Assembly: GCF_965139615.1 (NCBI RefSeq)
Contig: NZ_CBCSIQ010000009.1
Location: forward strand, 62,001-126,000
From: Kerstersia similis
Lineage (GTDB): Bacteria > Pseudomonadota > Gammaproteobacteria > Burkholderiales > Burkholderiaceae_B
Length of the DNA stretch: 64,000 bases
Reading direction: 5' to 3'
Below, piece after piece: positions 41,667 through 50,467 of the stretch (position 1 is its first letter; each line of letters starts with the position of its first letter). Made by a program: the position numbers and the translations under genes. Under the pieces are notes generated by a model. The model searched no databases. It saw only the letters and a program-made list of their open reading frames with translations, and was not told where the DNA came from.

Positions 41667-42011
41667 GGCCAGTCCTTGCGCAATTTCTTGTCGGGAAAAC
41701 CGGCAGGCGTGGTGTAAAAGACACAGGAGGCCGGTTTTCAGTCCGGGTTCCGGCCGATGCTGCGTGAAATGGGCAGACCTGAGGCAGGATTCCGGAAAAT
41801 TCGTTAACTTGTTTATTAACTCGCAAATCCACCCTGTTGATCTGGTACGTGCTTGCCAACATTTGCCTGTCCGCGCCGACGCGTATTCAGGTAAACCCTA
41901 ATCGTTGCTTTCGAGGCTTTGGCACAGAATTTGCTGATGTCTGCTGATTCACAGTGTTGTTGTGCCCAGGCCGAATCGGCTGTTCGTGCATGAATGCAAA
42001 GGTGCCGTGCT
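41667..42011. promoter_or_regulatory. Divergent regulatory region between the oxidase and FeaR-like genes
   Basis: The 345-base AT-richer gap holds, at 41804-41815, TTAACTTGTTTA. It differs at one of 12 positions from the operator before the TRAP genes (TTAACTTGTTAA). It continues to a second TTAAC at 41816-41820, so the block reads GTTAACTTGTTTATTAAC. A sigma-70 promoter could not be fixed. The region presumably also holds FeaR-type activator sites. Confidence 0.55.
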
Positions 42012-43004
42012 ATGGAAATGATCCCCGTTGCCTATGATCTGAAGCGCTGGAACGAGTTGTTGCGGCAGGCTTGCGGCCAGTTTGAGGCCAGCCTGTCGGA
42101 AGAGCAGGGCATCTTCATCGGCAGCATTCAGCAACAGGATATCGACGGTCTGGGCCTGACCCGGATCCGCACCAATGCGGGCCGTATCGTGTGCCGCCAG
42201 ATGGCGGTGGCCCAGGATTCCGTCGATGACAGCCATTGCTTCCTGGTCGTGCAGCGCCAGGGCAGTTCCTTGTTGCGCCAGAAGGGGTTGACGATGGAGC
42301 TGCTGCCGGGCGATATGGTACTCATGGATGCCGTGCAGGGGTGTGAAATCGTGCCCAAAGGGCTGATGGAGCATGCCTCCGTGCACCTGGATCGCGGCAA
42401 GGTGGCGCGCTTGCTGCCAGAAAAACTCAATCAGCTGTGCCGCATTGGCCGCTTCAGTTCCAGCAGCCGGCTGGCGCGCATCCTGGTCGAGCAGATCTGC
42501 GCCGGCGATATCGGCGACTGCGCCGTGGAAGGCGATGGCGCGGCCATGCAGGAAGCGTTGTTGTCATTGCTGGCGCAATCGTTGCGGCAAGGTGAAGGGC
42601 TGACGGCAGGCGACTGGACGGATGCGCTGCCTGCGGGCGATGCGGGGATGCCGGGCGGGCAGCGGGCGCGGGCGGGAGGCAGCCTGCTGGCCATGGCGCG
42701 CAGCCTGATCGAGCAGTCCTTGGCGGATCCGCTGCTGTCGCCGCTGCGGATTGCGGATCGCATGGGTGTCTCCGTGCGGCAGCTGTACCGGCTGTTCGAG
42801 GAAACCGGCGATAGCGTATGCCGCTATATCCAGCGTGCCCGTTTACAGCAGGCAGCGGTCGAGTTGCGCAGCGTGCTGACGGATACACGCTCCATCACGG
42901 ATATTGCCTTTGCTTGCGGCTTCAATGACGCGGCGCATTTCAGCCGGGCCTTTCGCAAGCAGTTCGGCATGTCGCCACGCGAGTACCGGCTGGGCGTACA
43001 GTAG
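42012..43004 (+). CDS. feaR: AraC-family regulator, FeaR type
   Basis: A 330-residue activator with the AraC_binding_2 sensor domain typical of FeaR (YDLKRWNELLRQACGQFEA at the start, LLPGDMVLMDAVQGCEI) and a C-terminal AraC domain (IADRMGVSVRQLYRLFEE, ITDIAFACGFNDAAHFSRAF). In E. coli FeaR activates tynA (amine oxidase) and feaB in response to tyramine or phenylethylamine. Here it is divergent from a DAO-type oxidase, while a feaB-type gene lies about 29 kb away in the HPA operon. A start two codons later (42018) is possible. Confidence 0.82.
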   Translation: MEMIPVAYDLKRWNELLRQACGQFEASLSEEQGIFIGSIQQQDIDGLGLTRIRTNAGRIVCRQMAVAQDSVDDSHCFLVVQRQGSSLLRQKGLTMELLPGDMVLMDAVQGCEIVPKGLMEHASVHLDRGKVARLLPEKLNQLCRIGRFSSSSRLARILVEQICAGDIGDCAVEGDGAAMQEALLSLLAQSLRQGEGLTAGDWTDALPAGDAGMPGGQRARAGGSLLAMARSLIEQSLADPLLSPLRIADRMGVSVRQLYRLFEETGDSVCRYIQRARLQQAAVELRSVLTDTRSITDIAFACGFNDAAHFSRAFRKQFGMSPREYRLGVQ

Positions 43005-43073
43005 GCGGCTGGCGCCCGGTGCAGGCGCCACAGGCGCGGTCCGGGCCAGGGCGGGCCTGAACCGGGGCAGGCC

Positions 43074-44069
43074 TCAGGTGTCGCGGCGGCGCGCGCGCGG
43101 GTGCGCCTGGTCATAGACTTTCGCCAGGTGCTGGAAATCCAGGCGGGTATAAATCTGCGTCGTCGAGATATTGGCGTGGCCCAGCATTTCCTGCACTGCC
43201 CGCAGGTCCTGCGCGGATTGCAGGACATGGCTGGCGAAACTGTGGCGCAGCATATGCGGGTGCAGATGCGTAGGCAGCCCGGCCGTGATGGCGAGCTGGG
43301 CCAGCTGTTTCTGGATCATTCGTGGTGCAATGCGGTGCCCGCGCGTGCCCAGAAACAGTGCATGGCGATCGTTGGCCGGTGCCTGGGGCGGCACCAGGGC
43401 AGGCCGTGCCGCGATCCAGGCTTGCAGAGCCTGATGCGCATGCGAGCCTATCGGTACGATGCGGCGCTTGCCGCCTTTGCCCAGCAGATGGGCTTCATTT
43501 TCATGCAGGTCTATCCAGGCCTGCGAACGATAGCCGCCGTCGTCGATATACCGGAGATCCAGCGCCACCAGTTCAGACAGGCGCAGGCCGCTGGAATAGA
43601 ACAATTCTGCCATGGCGTGATCACGCGTTGCTACCGTGTCATGGCCGGCCCTGGCGGCGGCATGGTTCATCAGGCCTTGTGCCTGTTCCACCGACAAGGC
43701 CTTGGGCAAGCCGCGCGGCGCTTTCGGTGGCCTCAGATCGGCAGTCGGGTTGCCCGGCATCCCTGATTGCGGCGCCCACCAGCGGTAGAAGCCGCGCCAG
43801 GCCGCCAGCATGCGCGCCAGCGCGCGTGCCTGCATGCCCTGGCCATGCAGGCGGGCCAGATACTGGCGCAGGTGGCCATTGGCAGCCTGTTCCGGGGCCA
43901 TGCCGCCCAGGCAGGCGGCCAGCCTTATCAGGTCGGTGCGATAAGCCGCAAGCGTGGGGGGCGCATAGCGGCGCTGATGTTCCAGGTACTCCAGCCATTG
44001 CTGCATGGGGGCGGGCAATGGCTGGGCAGCGAGTGCTGCCTTTGCGACGGGAGCCGCAGATTCAGTCAT
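43074..44069 (-). CDS. xerC: Tyrosine recombinase XerC
   Basis: A 331-residue site-specific recombinase that resolves chromosome dimers at dif together with XerD. The N-terminal SAM-like core-binding domain includes LEHQRRYAPPTLAAYRTDL. The catalytic residues appear as R in SSGLRLSELVAL, HxxR in HMLRHSFASHVL, H in LGHANISTTQIY and the final Tyr. The ATG at 44069 overlaps the end of the DUF484 gene by 8 bp, as is common for dapF-DUF484-xerC operons. Confidence 0.95.
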   Translation of the reverse strand: MTESAAPVAKAALAAQPLPAPMQQWLEYLEHQRRYAPPTLAAYRTDLIRLAACLGGMAPEQAANGHLRQYLARLHGQGMQARALARMLAAWRGFYRWWAPQSGMPGNPTADLRPPKAPRGLPKALSVEQAQGLMNHAAARAGHDTVATRDHAMAELFYSSGLRLSELVALDLRYIDDGGYRSQAWIDLHENEAHLLGKGGKRRIVPIGSHAHQALQAWIAARPALVPPQAPANDRHALFLGTRGHRIAPRMIQKQLAQLAITAGLPTHLHPHMLRHSFASHVLQSAQDLRAVQEMLGHANISTTQIYTRLDFQHLAKVYDQAHPRARRRDT

Positions 44070-44883
44070 GCGAAACCGGCGCGGTGGTGATGGCAGCGGG
44101 TGCCGCAGCGTCTGCCCCGGCTGCATCGCGCTGCACGGCGTCCAGGCGGGTGAGCATGGCACCGGCCAATTGAGCGATGCGCTCCAGGAAGAGCGTATCC
44201 ATATTGGGCAGGTAACGGTCGCGGCTGCTGTCAGCCAGGATCAGCAGGCCTGTGGTGAGCGCAGCTTCTTCCGTGCTGCCGTCATCCTGTTGTTGCAGTG
44301 CGTGCAGCGGTACGACAGCCAGCGAGCCTGCGGGCGAAGCCGTGTCGCCTGTCAGGGTGGCCAGCAGCGGAGCCAGGGCCTGGTTGGCGGTACTGGTCGC
44401 GCAGCAGGTCGGGCGGGATTGGGCGGCGGTGTACTGGCGCAGGGGCTGCAGCCATTCCTCGTTCAGCGGGGAGGCGTGGATCGTGCTGACGCCTCCGGGC
44501 CCGGCCACGACATGCAGTGCCGGTTGCCAGGCCAGCAAGGTGACGCTTTGCAGGTTGAATTCACGCACCAGGCCCTGAGCGAAACGTGGCCCCAGCTGCC
44601 GGGCGTCGGGTTCCGCCAGCAGGCCGGCCAGCCAGGCATGCAGCTGGGCGCTGATGTGCTCGTTGCGCGCTGCCTGGTGGCGCAGTTCGTTCAGGGCGAG
44701 TTCCAGCGTCTGCACCCGTTCGCGCAGGATCAGGTTCTGGCGTTCACCCAGCGGGATGACATGCGGCAATCGCGGGTGCGGCACCGTGACCGTGCTGAAA
44801 ATGTCAGCATGTTCGGCCAGAAAACCTGGGTTGCGCTCCAGAAAACGGGCGACTTCGGCAGCGTGCAGGGAGTCTGAGGACAT
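44062..44883 (-). CDS. DUF484 family protein
   Basis: A 273-residue GAF-like cytoplasmic protein: VARFLERNPGFLAEHADIFS, VPHPRLPHVIPLGERQ and LRERVQTLELALNELRHQA match DUF484, followed by a GAF-type body and SSRDRYLPNMDTLFLERIA near the end. It is encoded between dapF and xerC in many proteobacteria. Its function is unknown. ATG 44883 follows AGGA at long spacing; ATG 44895 is an alternative. Confidence 0.88.
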   Translation of the reverse strand: MSSDSLHAAEVARFLERNPGFLAEHADIFSTVTVPHPRLPHVIPLGERQNLILRERVQTLELALNELRHQAARNEHISAQLHAWLAGLLAEPDARQLGPRFAQGLVREFNLQSVTLLAWQPALHVVAGPGGVSTIHASPLNEEWLQPLRQYTAAQSRPTCCATSTANQALAPLLATLTGDTASPAGSLAVVPLHALQQQDDGSTEEAALTTGLLILADSSRDRYLPNMDTLFLERIAQLAGAMLTRLDAVQRDAAGADAAAPAAITTAPVSHD

Positions 44884-44914
44884 GGCGTCTGGCATTCCTG
44901 AAAAGGGACCTGGG

Positions 44915-45826
44915 TCAGAAATGGATGGGCCGTTGCTGGCTGACCAGCCGGTCGATGTCGATTTCACCATGATAGACCGTCACGGCCGGTCCGGTCATGC
45001 GCAATTGCTGACCGTCCCAGGCGATGGTCAGCGTTCCGCCGCGCGTCTGAACGTGTACCGGGGAGACCAGATCGCCCTGACGGATGCCGGTGACGGCTGC
45101 GGCGCAGGCGCCGGAGCCGCAGGCCAGGGTTTCACCCGCTCCGCGCTCATAGACTCGCAGCCGGGCGTCGTGGGGGCCCAGTACCTGAAGGAAGCCGACA
45201 TTCACCCGCCGGGCGAAGCGCGGGTGGCTCTCCAGCAGCGGGCCGAGCTGTGCGACGGGGGCACTTTCGACATCATCCACGCGCAGGACGGTATGAGGAT
45301 TGGACACGCTGACGACTGACAGCCAGGGACGCTGCCAGTCATCGGGCAGCCCCTGGGTGCCGGATACAGGCAATTGCCATTGCGTATCCGCGCCTTGCTG
45401 GCGCGATGCCAGGCCGCTGGCATCGAAGGGCAGGCTGCCGGGCAGAAACGAGGTGACGCCCATGTTGACGGTGACTTCGCCATCGGCGTCTTCTTCCAGC
45501 AGGATGACGCCGGTGCTGATTTCCGCACGCAGCGGATTGCGGGTGGACAGGCCGTGCTCATGCACATAGCGCACAAAACAGCGTGCGCCATTGCCGCAGT
45601 GCTCCACTTCGCTGCCGTCGGCATTGAAAATCCGGTATCTGAAGTCGGCGTCGGCACGGCTGGCGGGCTCGACCACCAGCACCTGATCGGCGCCGATACC
45701 CATATGGCGGTTGGCCAGGGCACGGATGCGCGCCGGCGTGATGTCCAGCGTGGCGCGAACCCCGTCGAGCACGACGAAGTCGTTGCCGGCGCCATGCATC
45801 TTGCTGAACTTCCAGAGTTTGCTCAT
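44915..45826 (-). CDS. dapF: Diaminopimelate epimerase
   Basis: A 303-residue cofactor-free racemase that converts LL- to meso-diaminopimelate for lysine and peptidoglycan. The two catalytic cysteines are present in EHCGNGARC and TLACGSGACAA. FSKMHGAGNDFVVLDG at the start and NPHTVLRVDDV in the middle are typical. ATG 45826 gives the family N-terminus (SKLWKFSK). It leads the dapF-DUF484-xerC cluster. Confidence 0.96.
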   Translation of the reverse strand: MSKLWKFSKMHGAGNDFVVLDGVRATLDITPARIRALANRHMGIGADQVLVVEPASRADADFRYRIFNADGSEVEHCGNGARCFVRYVHEHGLSTRNPLRAEISTGVILLEEDADGEVTVNMGVTSFLPGSLPFDASGLASRQQGADTQWQLPVSGTQGLPDDWQRPWLSVVSVSNPHTVLRVDDVESAPVAQLGPLLESHPRFARRVNVGFLQVLGPHDARLRVYERGAGETLACGSGACAAAVTGIRQGDLVSPVHVQTRGGTLTIAWDGQQLRMTGPAVTVYHGEIDIDRLVSQQRPIHF

Positions 45827-45933
45827 GAGTCTATCTTCCATCCGGAGCGGCCCGGGCAGGAAGCCTGCCCGCACAGTCGGTCCTCATTGTGGCATTTTCA
45901 CGTTGCGAGGCGGCGTCCGGCGCCGCACATGGC

Positions 45934-46830
45934 TCAATAACGGCCGGCCATGCCGGGGGGCGTGGTTTTGAAACGACGATGCACCCAGTAATACTGGCTG
46001 GGACATTCGCGCACCCAGCCTTCTATCAGCTGGTTGAGGCGGGCCGAGGCGGCTTCCGGGTCGTCCGCGCCGGGGAAATCGGGCAGCGGGGGCAGGACGC
46101 GTACGGTATAGGTGCCGTCTTCCGGATGCCAGACCGACAGAATGGGCAGGACGGGCAGCGACCATTTGCCTGCAATCTGGGCGGTGGATGTCAGGGTGGC
46201 GGCGAGGTTGCCGAAAAAGGGCGCGAAGACCGAACCCCGGCTGCCGAAATCCATATCCGGCAGATAGTAGATCGGCCGCCCGTCGCGTACGTGCTTGAGC
46301 AGGGTACGGATGCCATCACGGCGGCTTACCAGCTGCACATCGTTGAAACGTGTGCGTCCTTCACGGATCAGGGCGTCGATTTCCGCATCGCTTTGGGTTG
46401 AATACATGGTGGCTGAACTGGGGACATCCATGGTCAGGCGCGAGGCCGCAGCGTCCAGGCCGATGAAATGCGGCGCCAGCAGCAGGGAGGGCTGGCCCAG
46501 GTTCAGATAATGCTGCAAGTGCTCGAAGCCTTCCACGCGAACCAGGGCGCGCACGGCAGCCGGCGTACCGAACCACAGCACACCGCGATCCAGTACGGAT
46601 TGGGCCAGGGCACGGAAGTGCTGGCGCAACAGGTCTTCGCGCGCCTGGGCGGACAGTTCGGGAAAGCAGAGTTCCAGGTTGCGCCTGGCGACACGGGTGC
46701 GCGGCTTGACCAGCTTGTAGGCAAGCCAGCCCAAGGATTTGCCCAGGCGCAGACGGGTACTGGGGCGCATCTGCCCGAACCAGGAAAAAAGGCGGCGCAG
46801 GAGGCGGGTTTTCAGCGAAGGACGATCCAT
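45934..46830 (-). CDS. Lipid A late acyltransferase (HtrB/LpxL family)
   Basis: A 298-residue inner-membrane lysophospholipid-acyltransferase-fold enzyme that adds a secondary acyl chain to lipid A. The HX4D catalytic motif is APHFIGLD, followed by RDGIRTLLKHVRDGRPIYYLPDMDFG and FAPFFGN. It is one of a pair with the next gene upstream, as in Bordetella. Which chain and position it uses cannot be read from sequence. Confidence 0.9.
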   Translation of the reverse strand: MDRPSLKTRLLRRLFSWFGQMRPSTRLRLGKSLGWLAYKLVKPRTRVARRNLELCFPELSAQAREDLLRQHFRALAQSVLDRGVLWFGTPAAVRALVRVEGFEHLQHYLNLGQPSLLLAPHFIGLDAAASRLTMDVPSSATMYSTQSDAEIDALIREGRTRFNDVQLVSRRDGIRTLLKHVRDGRPIYYLPDMDFGSRGSVFAPFFGNLAATLTSTAQIAGKWSLPVLPILSVWHPEDGTYTVRVLPPLPDFPGADDPEAASARLNQLIEGWVRECPSQYYWVHRRFKTTPPGMAGRY

Positions 46831-46966
46831 GATGTGAAAATCGAGGGCTGTCGAGGCGGCATAGGCAGGCCGTGACGGCGGTTGGGCTGATGGGCGGGAA
46901 CAGCGCAGGCCGGGCGGATGGCAGCGTGGGGCGCATCACAGGTGCGTTGCAGCCGGTGCGCGTGGT

Positions 46967-47845
46967 TCATACGCCCCTATCGGGGGAAGCCGGCGTTGAC
47001 GCGGCCTCGGCGGGTGGCGTGGCGCCGCGGGGGACTTTGTAGCGGTTGTAGCCCCACAGGTATTGTTCTGGGAAACGCCGGATCAGTTTTTCCATTTCAT
47101 GATTGATCAGTGCTGCCTGGGCTTCCGCGGTCTCGGGCAGGGGCTCGGGCACGCGCGCATGGTGAATGCGCCAGCCCTTGCCGCCGGGCAGGCGTTCGGC
47201 GGCGGTCAGGATCACGATGGCATTGCTGTTGCGGGCCAGTTTGCCTGGCAGCGTGACGGTATAGGCCAGGCGGCCGAAGAACGGCGCCCAGACGCCTTCG
47301 CCCTGGCTGGGAGCCTGGTCGGGCAGCATGCCGACGGTTTCCTTGTCGCGCAGGATGCGGACAAAGGCCCGCACGCCCTGGCTGGTGGCTGGCACGGTGG
47401 AAACGCCGGAGGTATTGCGTGCCGCTTCCATCGCCGGGGCCAGCCAGGGCTTGCGCGGCGGACGGAACATCACGGTGACAGGACGTTTGCGGGCGAAGTA
47501 GCGGGCAGTGACTTCGAAGGACCCCAGGTGCGGGGTCAGCATCAGCAATGCCCGGCCTTCTTTGCTGGCGTCATCAACAATGTATTCGTCGTCGCAGACA
47601 ATTTGTTTCAGACTGGCATCGTTGCGAAACCAGATGCGCGGGGTTTCGAGAATCATGGCCCCGGTCTGGGCGGCTGCACGCCGGGCGAAGGCCGGGTCGT
47701 CGTAGCCGGCCTGTGCCGCATTGGCGCGCAGGCGATCCCGATACTTGCCAGGGATGGCATAGATCAGACGGCCCGCGGCACGGCCTAGCAAATGCAAGGC
47801 TGGCAAGGGCAATCGGGCAAGCAGACGGAGCAGGAACAGCAGCAT
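46967..47845 (-). CDS. Lipid A acyltransferase paralogue (HtrB/LpxL family, HX4E)
   Basis: A 292-residue homologue of the downstream acyltransferase. An N-terminal hydrophobic anchor (LLFLLRLLARLPLPALHLLG) precedes the catalytic TPHLGSFE, an HX4E variant of HX4D, with GVRAFVRILRDKETVGMLPDQAP and WAPFFGRLAYT. The C-terminal tail is Ala/Pro-rich. It lies divergent from metK. The Glu form is common in such second copies; activity is still expected. Confidence 0.9.
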   Translation of the reverse strand: MLLFLLRLLARLPLPALHLLGRAAGRLIYAIPGKYRDRLRANAAQAGYDDPAFARRAAAQTGAMILETPRIWFRNDASLKQIVCDDEYIVDDASKEGRALLMLTPHLGSFEVTARYFARKRPVTVMFRPPRKPWLAPAMEAARNTSGVSTVPATSQGVRAFVRILRDKETVGMLPDQAPSQGEGVWAPFFGRLAYTVTLPGKLARNSNAIVILTAAERLPGGKGWRIHHARVPEPLPETAEAQAALINHEMEKLIRRFPEQYLWGYNRYKVPRGATPPAEAASTPASPDRGV

Positions 47846-47894
47846 GGTTCAGGGCGGAAACAGGACGAAAGTGCGGGTCGGCAACAGGGTATAT

Positions 47895-47925
47895 TTGAGA
47901 TTATCGTTGCATTTTCGCTTAGAAT
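47895..47925 (+). promoter_or_regulatory. Candidate metK promoter
   Basis: TTGAGA (47895-47900) and TAGAAT (47920-47925) are each 5/6 matches to sigma-70 boxes with a 19-bp spacer. Transcription would then start near 47932, just before the first leader stem. Confidence 0.45.
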
Positions 47926-47932
47926 GACAATC

Positions 47933-48090
47933 GCCACCGTGTTAAACGACAACTTGCGGGGTGGCGCCGGTTCATCCGGCTATCGTCTTACCGCTAAAGC
48001 GTCGCGCCCGATTCCGTCCTGTCATGCCGGCTCCTGGGGGTGCAACGCCTCGTTTCATCTGAGAGCCGGCCCATGCCGGTCTATAAAGGA
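47933..48090 (+). promoter_or_regulatory. Structured leader of metK, class unassigned
   Basis: The roughly 165-nt leader contains GCCACC...GGTGGC (47933-47938/47960-47965) and GCCGG-TTCAT-CCGGC (47966-47980). It also has two mutually exclusive pairings near the ribosome site: GCCGGCTC (48026-48033) with GAGCCGGC (48063-48070), or CCGGC (48066-48070) with GCCGG (48075-48079) five bases before AAAGGA. That switch-like layout suggests translational control. I could not match it to a known SAM riboswitch class. Confidence 0.4.
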
Positions 48091-48097
48091 CAAAACC

Positions 48098-49258
48098 GTG
48101 GTGCAGAACTCCTTCCTTTTCACCTCCGAGTCCGTATCCGAAGGGCATCCTGACAAGGTTGCCGACCAGATCTCCGATGCGGTGCTGGATGCTATTTTCG
48201 AGCAGGATCCCAATGCCCGGGTAGCAGCCGAAACACTGTGCAACACGGGGTTGGTGCTGCTGGCAGGCGAAATTTCCACTACTGCCAATGTTGATTACAT
48301 TCAGGTGGCGCGTGACACGATCCGCCGCATTGGCTATGACAATACCGATTACGGTATTGACTACAAGGGCTGCGCCGTTCTGGTTGCTTATGACAAGCAA
48401 TCTCCCGATATCGCTCAGGGCGTGGATCGCTCCAGCGAAGACTATCTGAACCAGGGCGCAGGCGATCAGGGCCTGATGTTCGGCTATGCCTGCGACGAAA
48501 CCCCGGACCTGATGCCGGCGCCGATCTGGTATTCGCACCGCCTGGTGCAGCGCCAGAGCGAGCTGCGCAAAGATGGCCGCCTGCCGTGGCTGCGTCCGGA
48601 TGCCAAATCCCAGGTGACCTTCCGCTATGTGGATGGCAAGCCGGCGGAAGTGGATACCGTGGTGTTGTCCACCCAGCATGCCCCCGAAATTTCGCAGGAT
48701 GTCATCAAAGAGGCCGTGATCGAGGAGATCATCCGTCCGTGCTTCCCTGAGGGCTTGTTGACGCCCAAGACGCGTTTCCTGGTGAACCCCACCGGCCGCT
48801 TCGTGATTGGTGGGCCGCAAGGCGATTGCGGCCTGACCGGGCGCAAGATCATCGTCGATACCTATGGCGGCGCATGCCCCCATGGTGGCGGCGCGTTCTC
48901 CGGCAAGGATCCTTCCAAGGTCGATCGTTCGGCTGCCTATGCGGCCCGCTATGTGGCCAAGAACGTCGTGGCTTCCGGCCTGGCGCGCCAGTGCCAGGTG
49001 CAGCTGAGCTATGCGATCGGCGTGGCCGAGCCTATCAATATCACGGTCTATACCGAAGGTACCGGCGTCATTCCCGATGAGGAAATCGCCAAGCTGGTGC
49101 GTGAGCATTTCGATCTGCGCCCGCGCGGCATCGTCAATATGCTCGACCTGCTGCGTCCGATCTATTCCAAGACGGCTGCCTATGGCCACTTCGGCCGTCC
49201 GGAGCCGGAGTTCACCTGGGAAGCCACTGACCGCGCGGCCTTGCTGCGCCAAGGCTGA
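48098..49258 (+). CDS. metK: S-adenosylmethionine synthetase
   Basis: A 386-residue enzyme that makes SAM from methionine and ATP. The N-terminus SFLFTSESVSEGHPDKVADQ and the conserved GAGDQGLMFGYA, KTRFLVNPTGRFVIGGPQGD and GGGAFSGKDPSKVDRS blocks are all present. There is no in-frame ATG near the family start; two adjacent GTG codons (48098 and 48101) follow AAAGGA, and GTG initiation is inferred. It is preceded by a structured leader, divergent from the acyltransferase gene. Confidence 0.96.
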   Translation: MVQNSFLFTSESVSEGHPDKVADQISDAVLDAIFEQDPNARVAAETLCNTGLVLLAGEISTTANVDYIQVARDTIRRIGYDNTDYGIDYKGCAVLVAYDKQSPDIAQGVDRSSEDYLNQGAGDQGLMFGYACDETPDLMPAPIWYSHRLVQRQSELRKDGRLPWLRPDAKSQVTFRYVDGKPAEVDTVVLSTQHAPEISQDVIKEAVIEEIIRPCFPEGLLTPKTRFLVNPTGRFVIGGPQGDCGLTGRKIIVDTYGGACPHGGGAFSGKDPSKVDRSAAYAARYVAKNVVASGLARQCQVQLSYAIGVAEPINITVYTEGTGVIPDEEIAKLVREHFDLRPRGIVNMLDLLRPIYSKTAAYGHFGRPEPEFTWEATDRAALLRQG

Positions 49259-49323
49259 AGCAGGCAGGATCAACGCAGTGCCTGCTGACGGCGGTGGTTG
49301 CCGGCAGCAGGACGGCCGATGAC

Positions 49324-49358
49324 AACGGGGAGCTGCCCAAGGCAGGCTCCCCGTTTGT
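49324..49358 (+). terminator. Hairpin after metK
   Basis: AACGGGGAGC pairs perfectly with GCTCCCCGTT, with an inner TGCC/GGCA extension, about 65 bases past the metK stop. The following TTGTATT tract is imperfect, so termination efficiency is uncertain. Confidence 0.65.
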
Positions 49359-49438
49359 ATTCATGGAGCCACGATGTATTGTTGCTGTCATGCGCATCTG
49401 GCCCAATGGGGGCATTTTCCACTGCCTGCCGTGCTGCC

Positions 49439-50467
49439 ATGAAAATTCTGCTGGTGACGGATGCTTGGCATCCCCAGGTCAATGGCGTCGTGAGAACCTG
49501 GACCGTCATGTGCAATTTGTTGACGGCCTGGGGGCATGAGGTCCGTGTCATCGACCCTGGCGGCGCGCGTACCATCGGTGCGCCGTCCGAGCCGACGCTG
49601 AGGCTGTGCCTGCAGCCCGGCCGCCATTTTCGTCACCGCCTGGGAAATTTTACGCCAGACGCCGTGCATATCGCCACGGAAGGGCCCTTGGGGCTGGCGG
49701 CGCGGCGCCATGCCCTCAAGCAGGGTTGGCGTTTCACCACTTCCTTTCACACCATGTTTCCCGACTACCTGAAAGTGCGCCTGGGGGTGCCGGCCAGGTG
49801 GTCGTGGGCATTCATGCGCTGGTTTCACAAACCGTCGCACCGGGTGCTGGTGCCAACGCGCAATATTGCCGATGTCCTGTCTGGGCATGGGTTTGCCAAT
49901 CTGCAGGTATGGGCGCGTGGCGTGGACCTGGCGGCATTCGCGCCAGATCTGCCCGCGCCGCCGGAGCTGTCCCATTTGCCGCGGCCGGTATGGCTCAATG
50001 TCGGGCGCGTGGCACGTGAGAAAAACCTTGATGCCTTCCTGTCCCTGCCCTTGCCGGGCACCAAGGTGGTGGTGGGTGGCGGCCCGGAGGATAAACGGCT
50101 GCGAGCGCAGTATCCCGATACGCTGTTCGTGGGGGCGCGCCACCATGCCGAGCTGCCGCCGTACTACGCGGCAGCCGATGTCTTTGTGTTTCCCAGTCAG
50201 ACCGATACCTTCGGCCTGGTCATGCTGGAGGCCATGGCCTGCGGCACCCCCGTGGCGGCACTGCCGGCCGATGCGCCGCGCGAAGTCGTGCGCGAGGGGG
50301 TGACAGGCAGCCTGGATGCCAACCTGACGGCAGCCTGCCTGCGGGCGGCGCAACTGCCCCGGGACAAGGTGCGCGCTGGGGTGCAGGCATTTACCTGGGA
50401 TGCGATTGCGCAGCAATTGCTGGATGCGCTGTGTGGGGTCAGTACGGTACAATTCCGCGCATCCTGA
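49439..50467 (+). CDS. GT4-type glycosyltransferase (group 1)
   Basis: A 342-residue GT-B glycosyltransferase. The N-terminal domain starts KILLVTDAWHPQVNGVVRT and contains FTTSFHTMFPDYLKVR. The C-terminal nucleotide-sugar domain has LNVGRVAREKNLDAFL, VVVGGGPEDKRLR and the E-x7-E region TDTFGLVMLEAMACGTPVAAL. It resembles mannosyltransferases acting on lipids (MgtA/PimB-like) in this lineage. ATG 49439 gives the family start. The stop codon lies inside the first stem of the SAH riboswitch. Confidence 0.88.
   Translation: MKILLVTDAWHPQVNGVVRTWTVMCNLLTAWGHEVRVIDPGGARTIGAPSEPTLRLCLQPGRHFRHRLGNFTPDAVHIATEGPLGLAARRHALKQGWRFTTSFHTMFPDYLKVRLGVPARWSWAFMRWFHKPSHRVLVPTRNIADVLSGHGFANLQVWARGVDLAAFAPDLPAPPELSHLPRPVWLNVGRVAREKNLDAFLSLPLPGTKVVVGGGPEDKRLRAQYPDTLFVGARHHAELPPYYAAADVFVFPSQTDTFGLVMLEAMACGTPVAALPADAPREVVREGVTGSLDANLTAACLRAAQLPRDKVRAGVQAFTWDAIAQQLLDALCGVSTVQFRAS

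Noticed and set aside
47933..48010. Possible SAM-II riboswitch before metK (TTAAA and GCTAAAG strings present)
   Set aside because: The order and spacing of stem P1, the TTAAA string and the GCTAAA string do not fit the SAM-II pseudoknot, so I kept only an unassigned structured leader.
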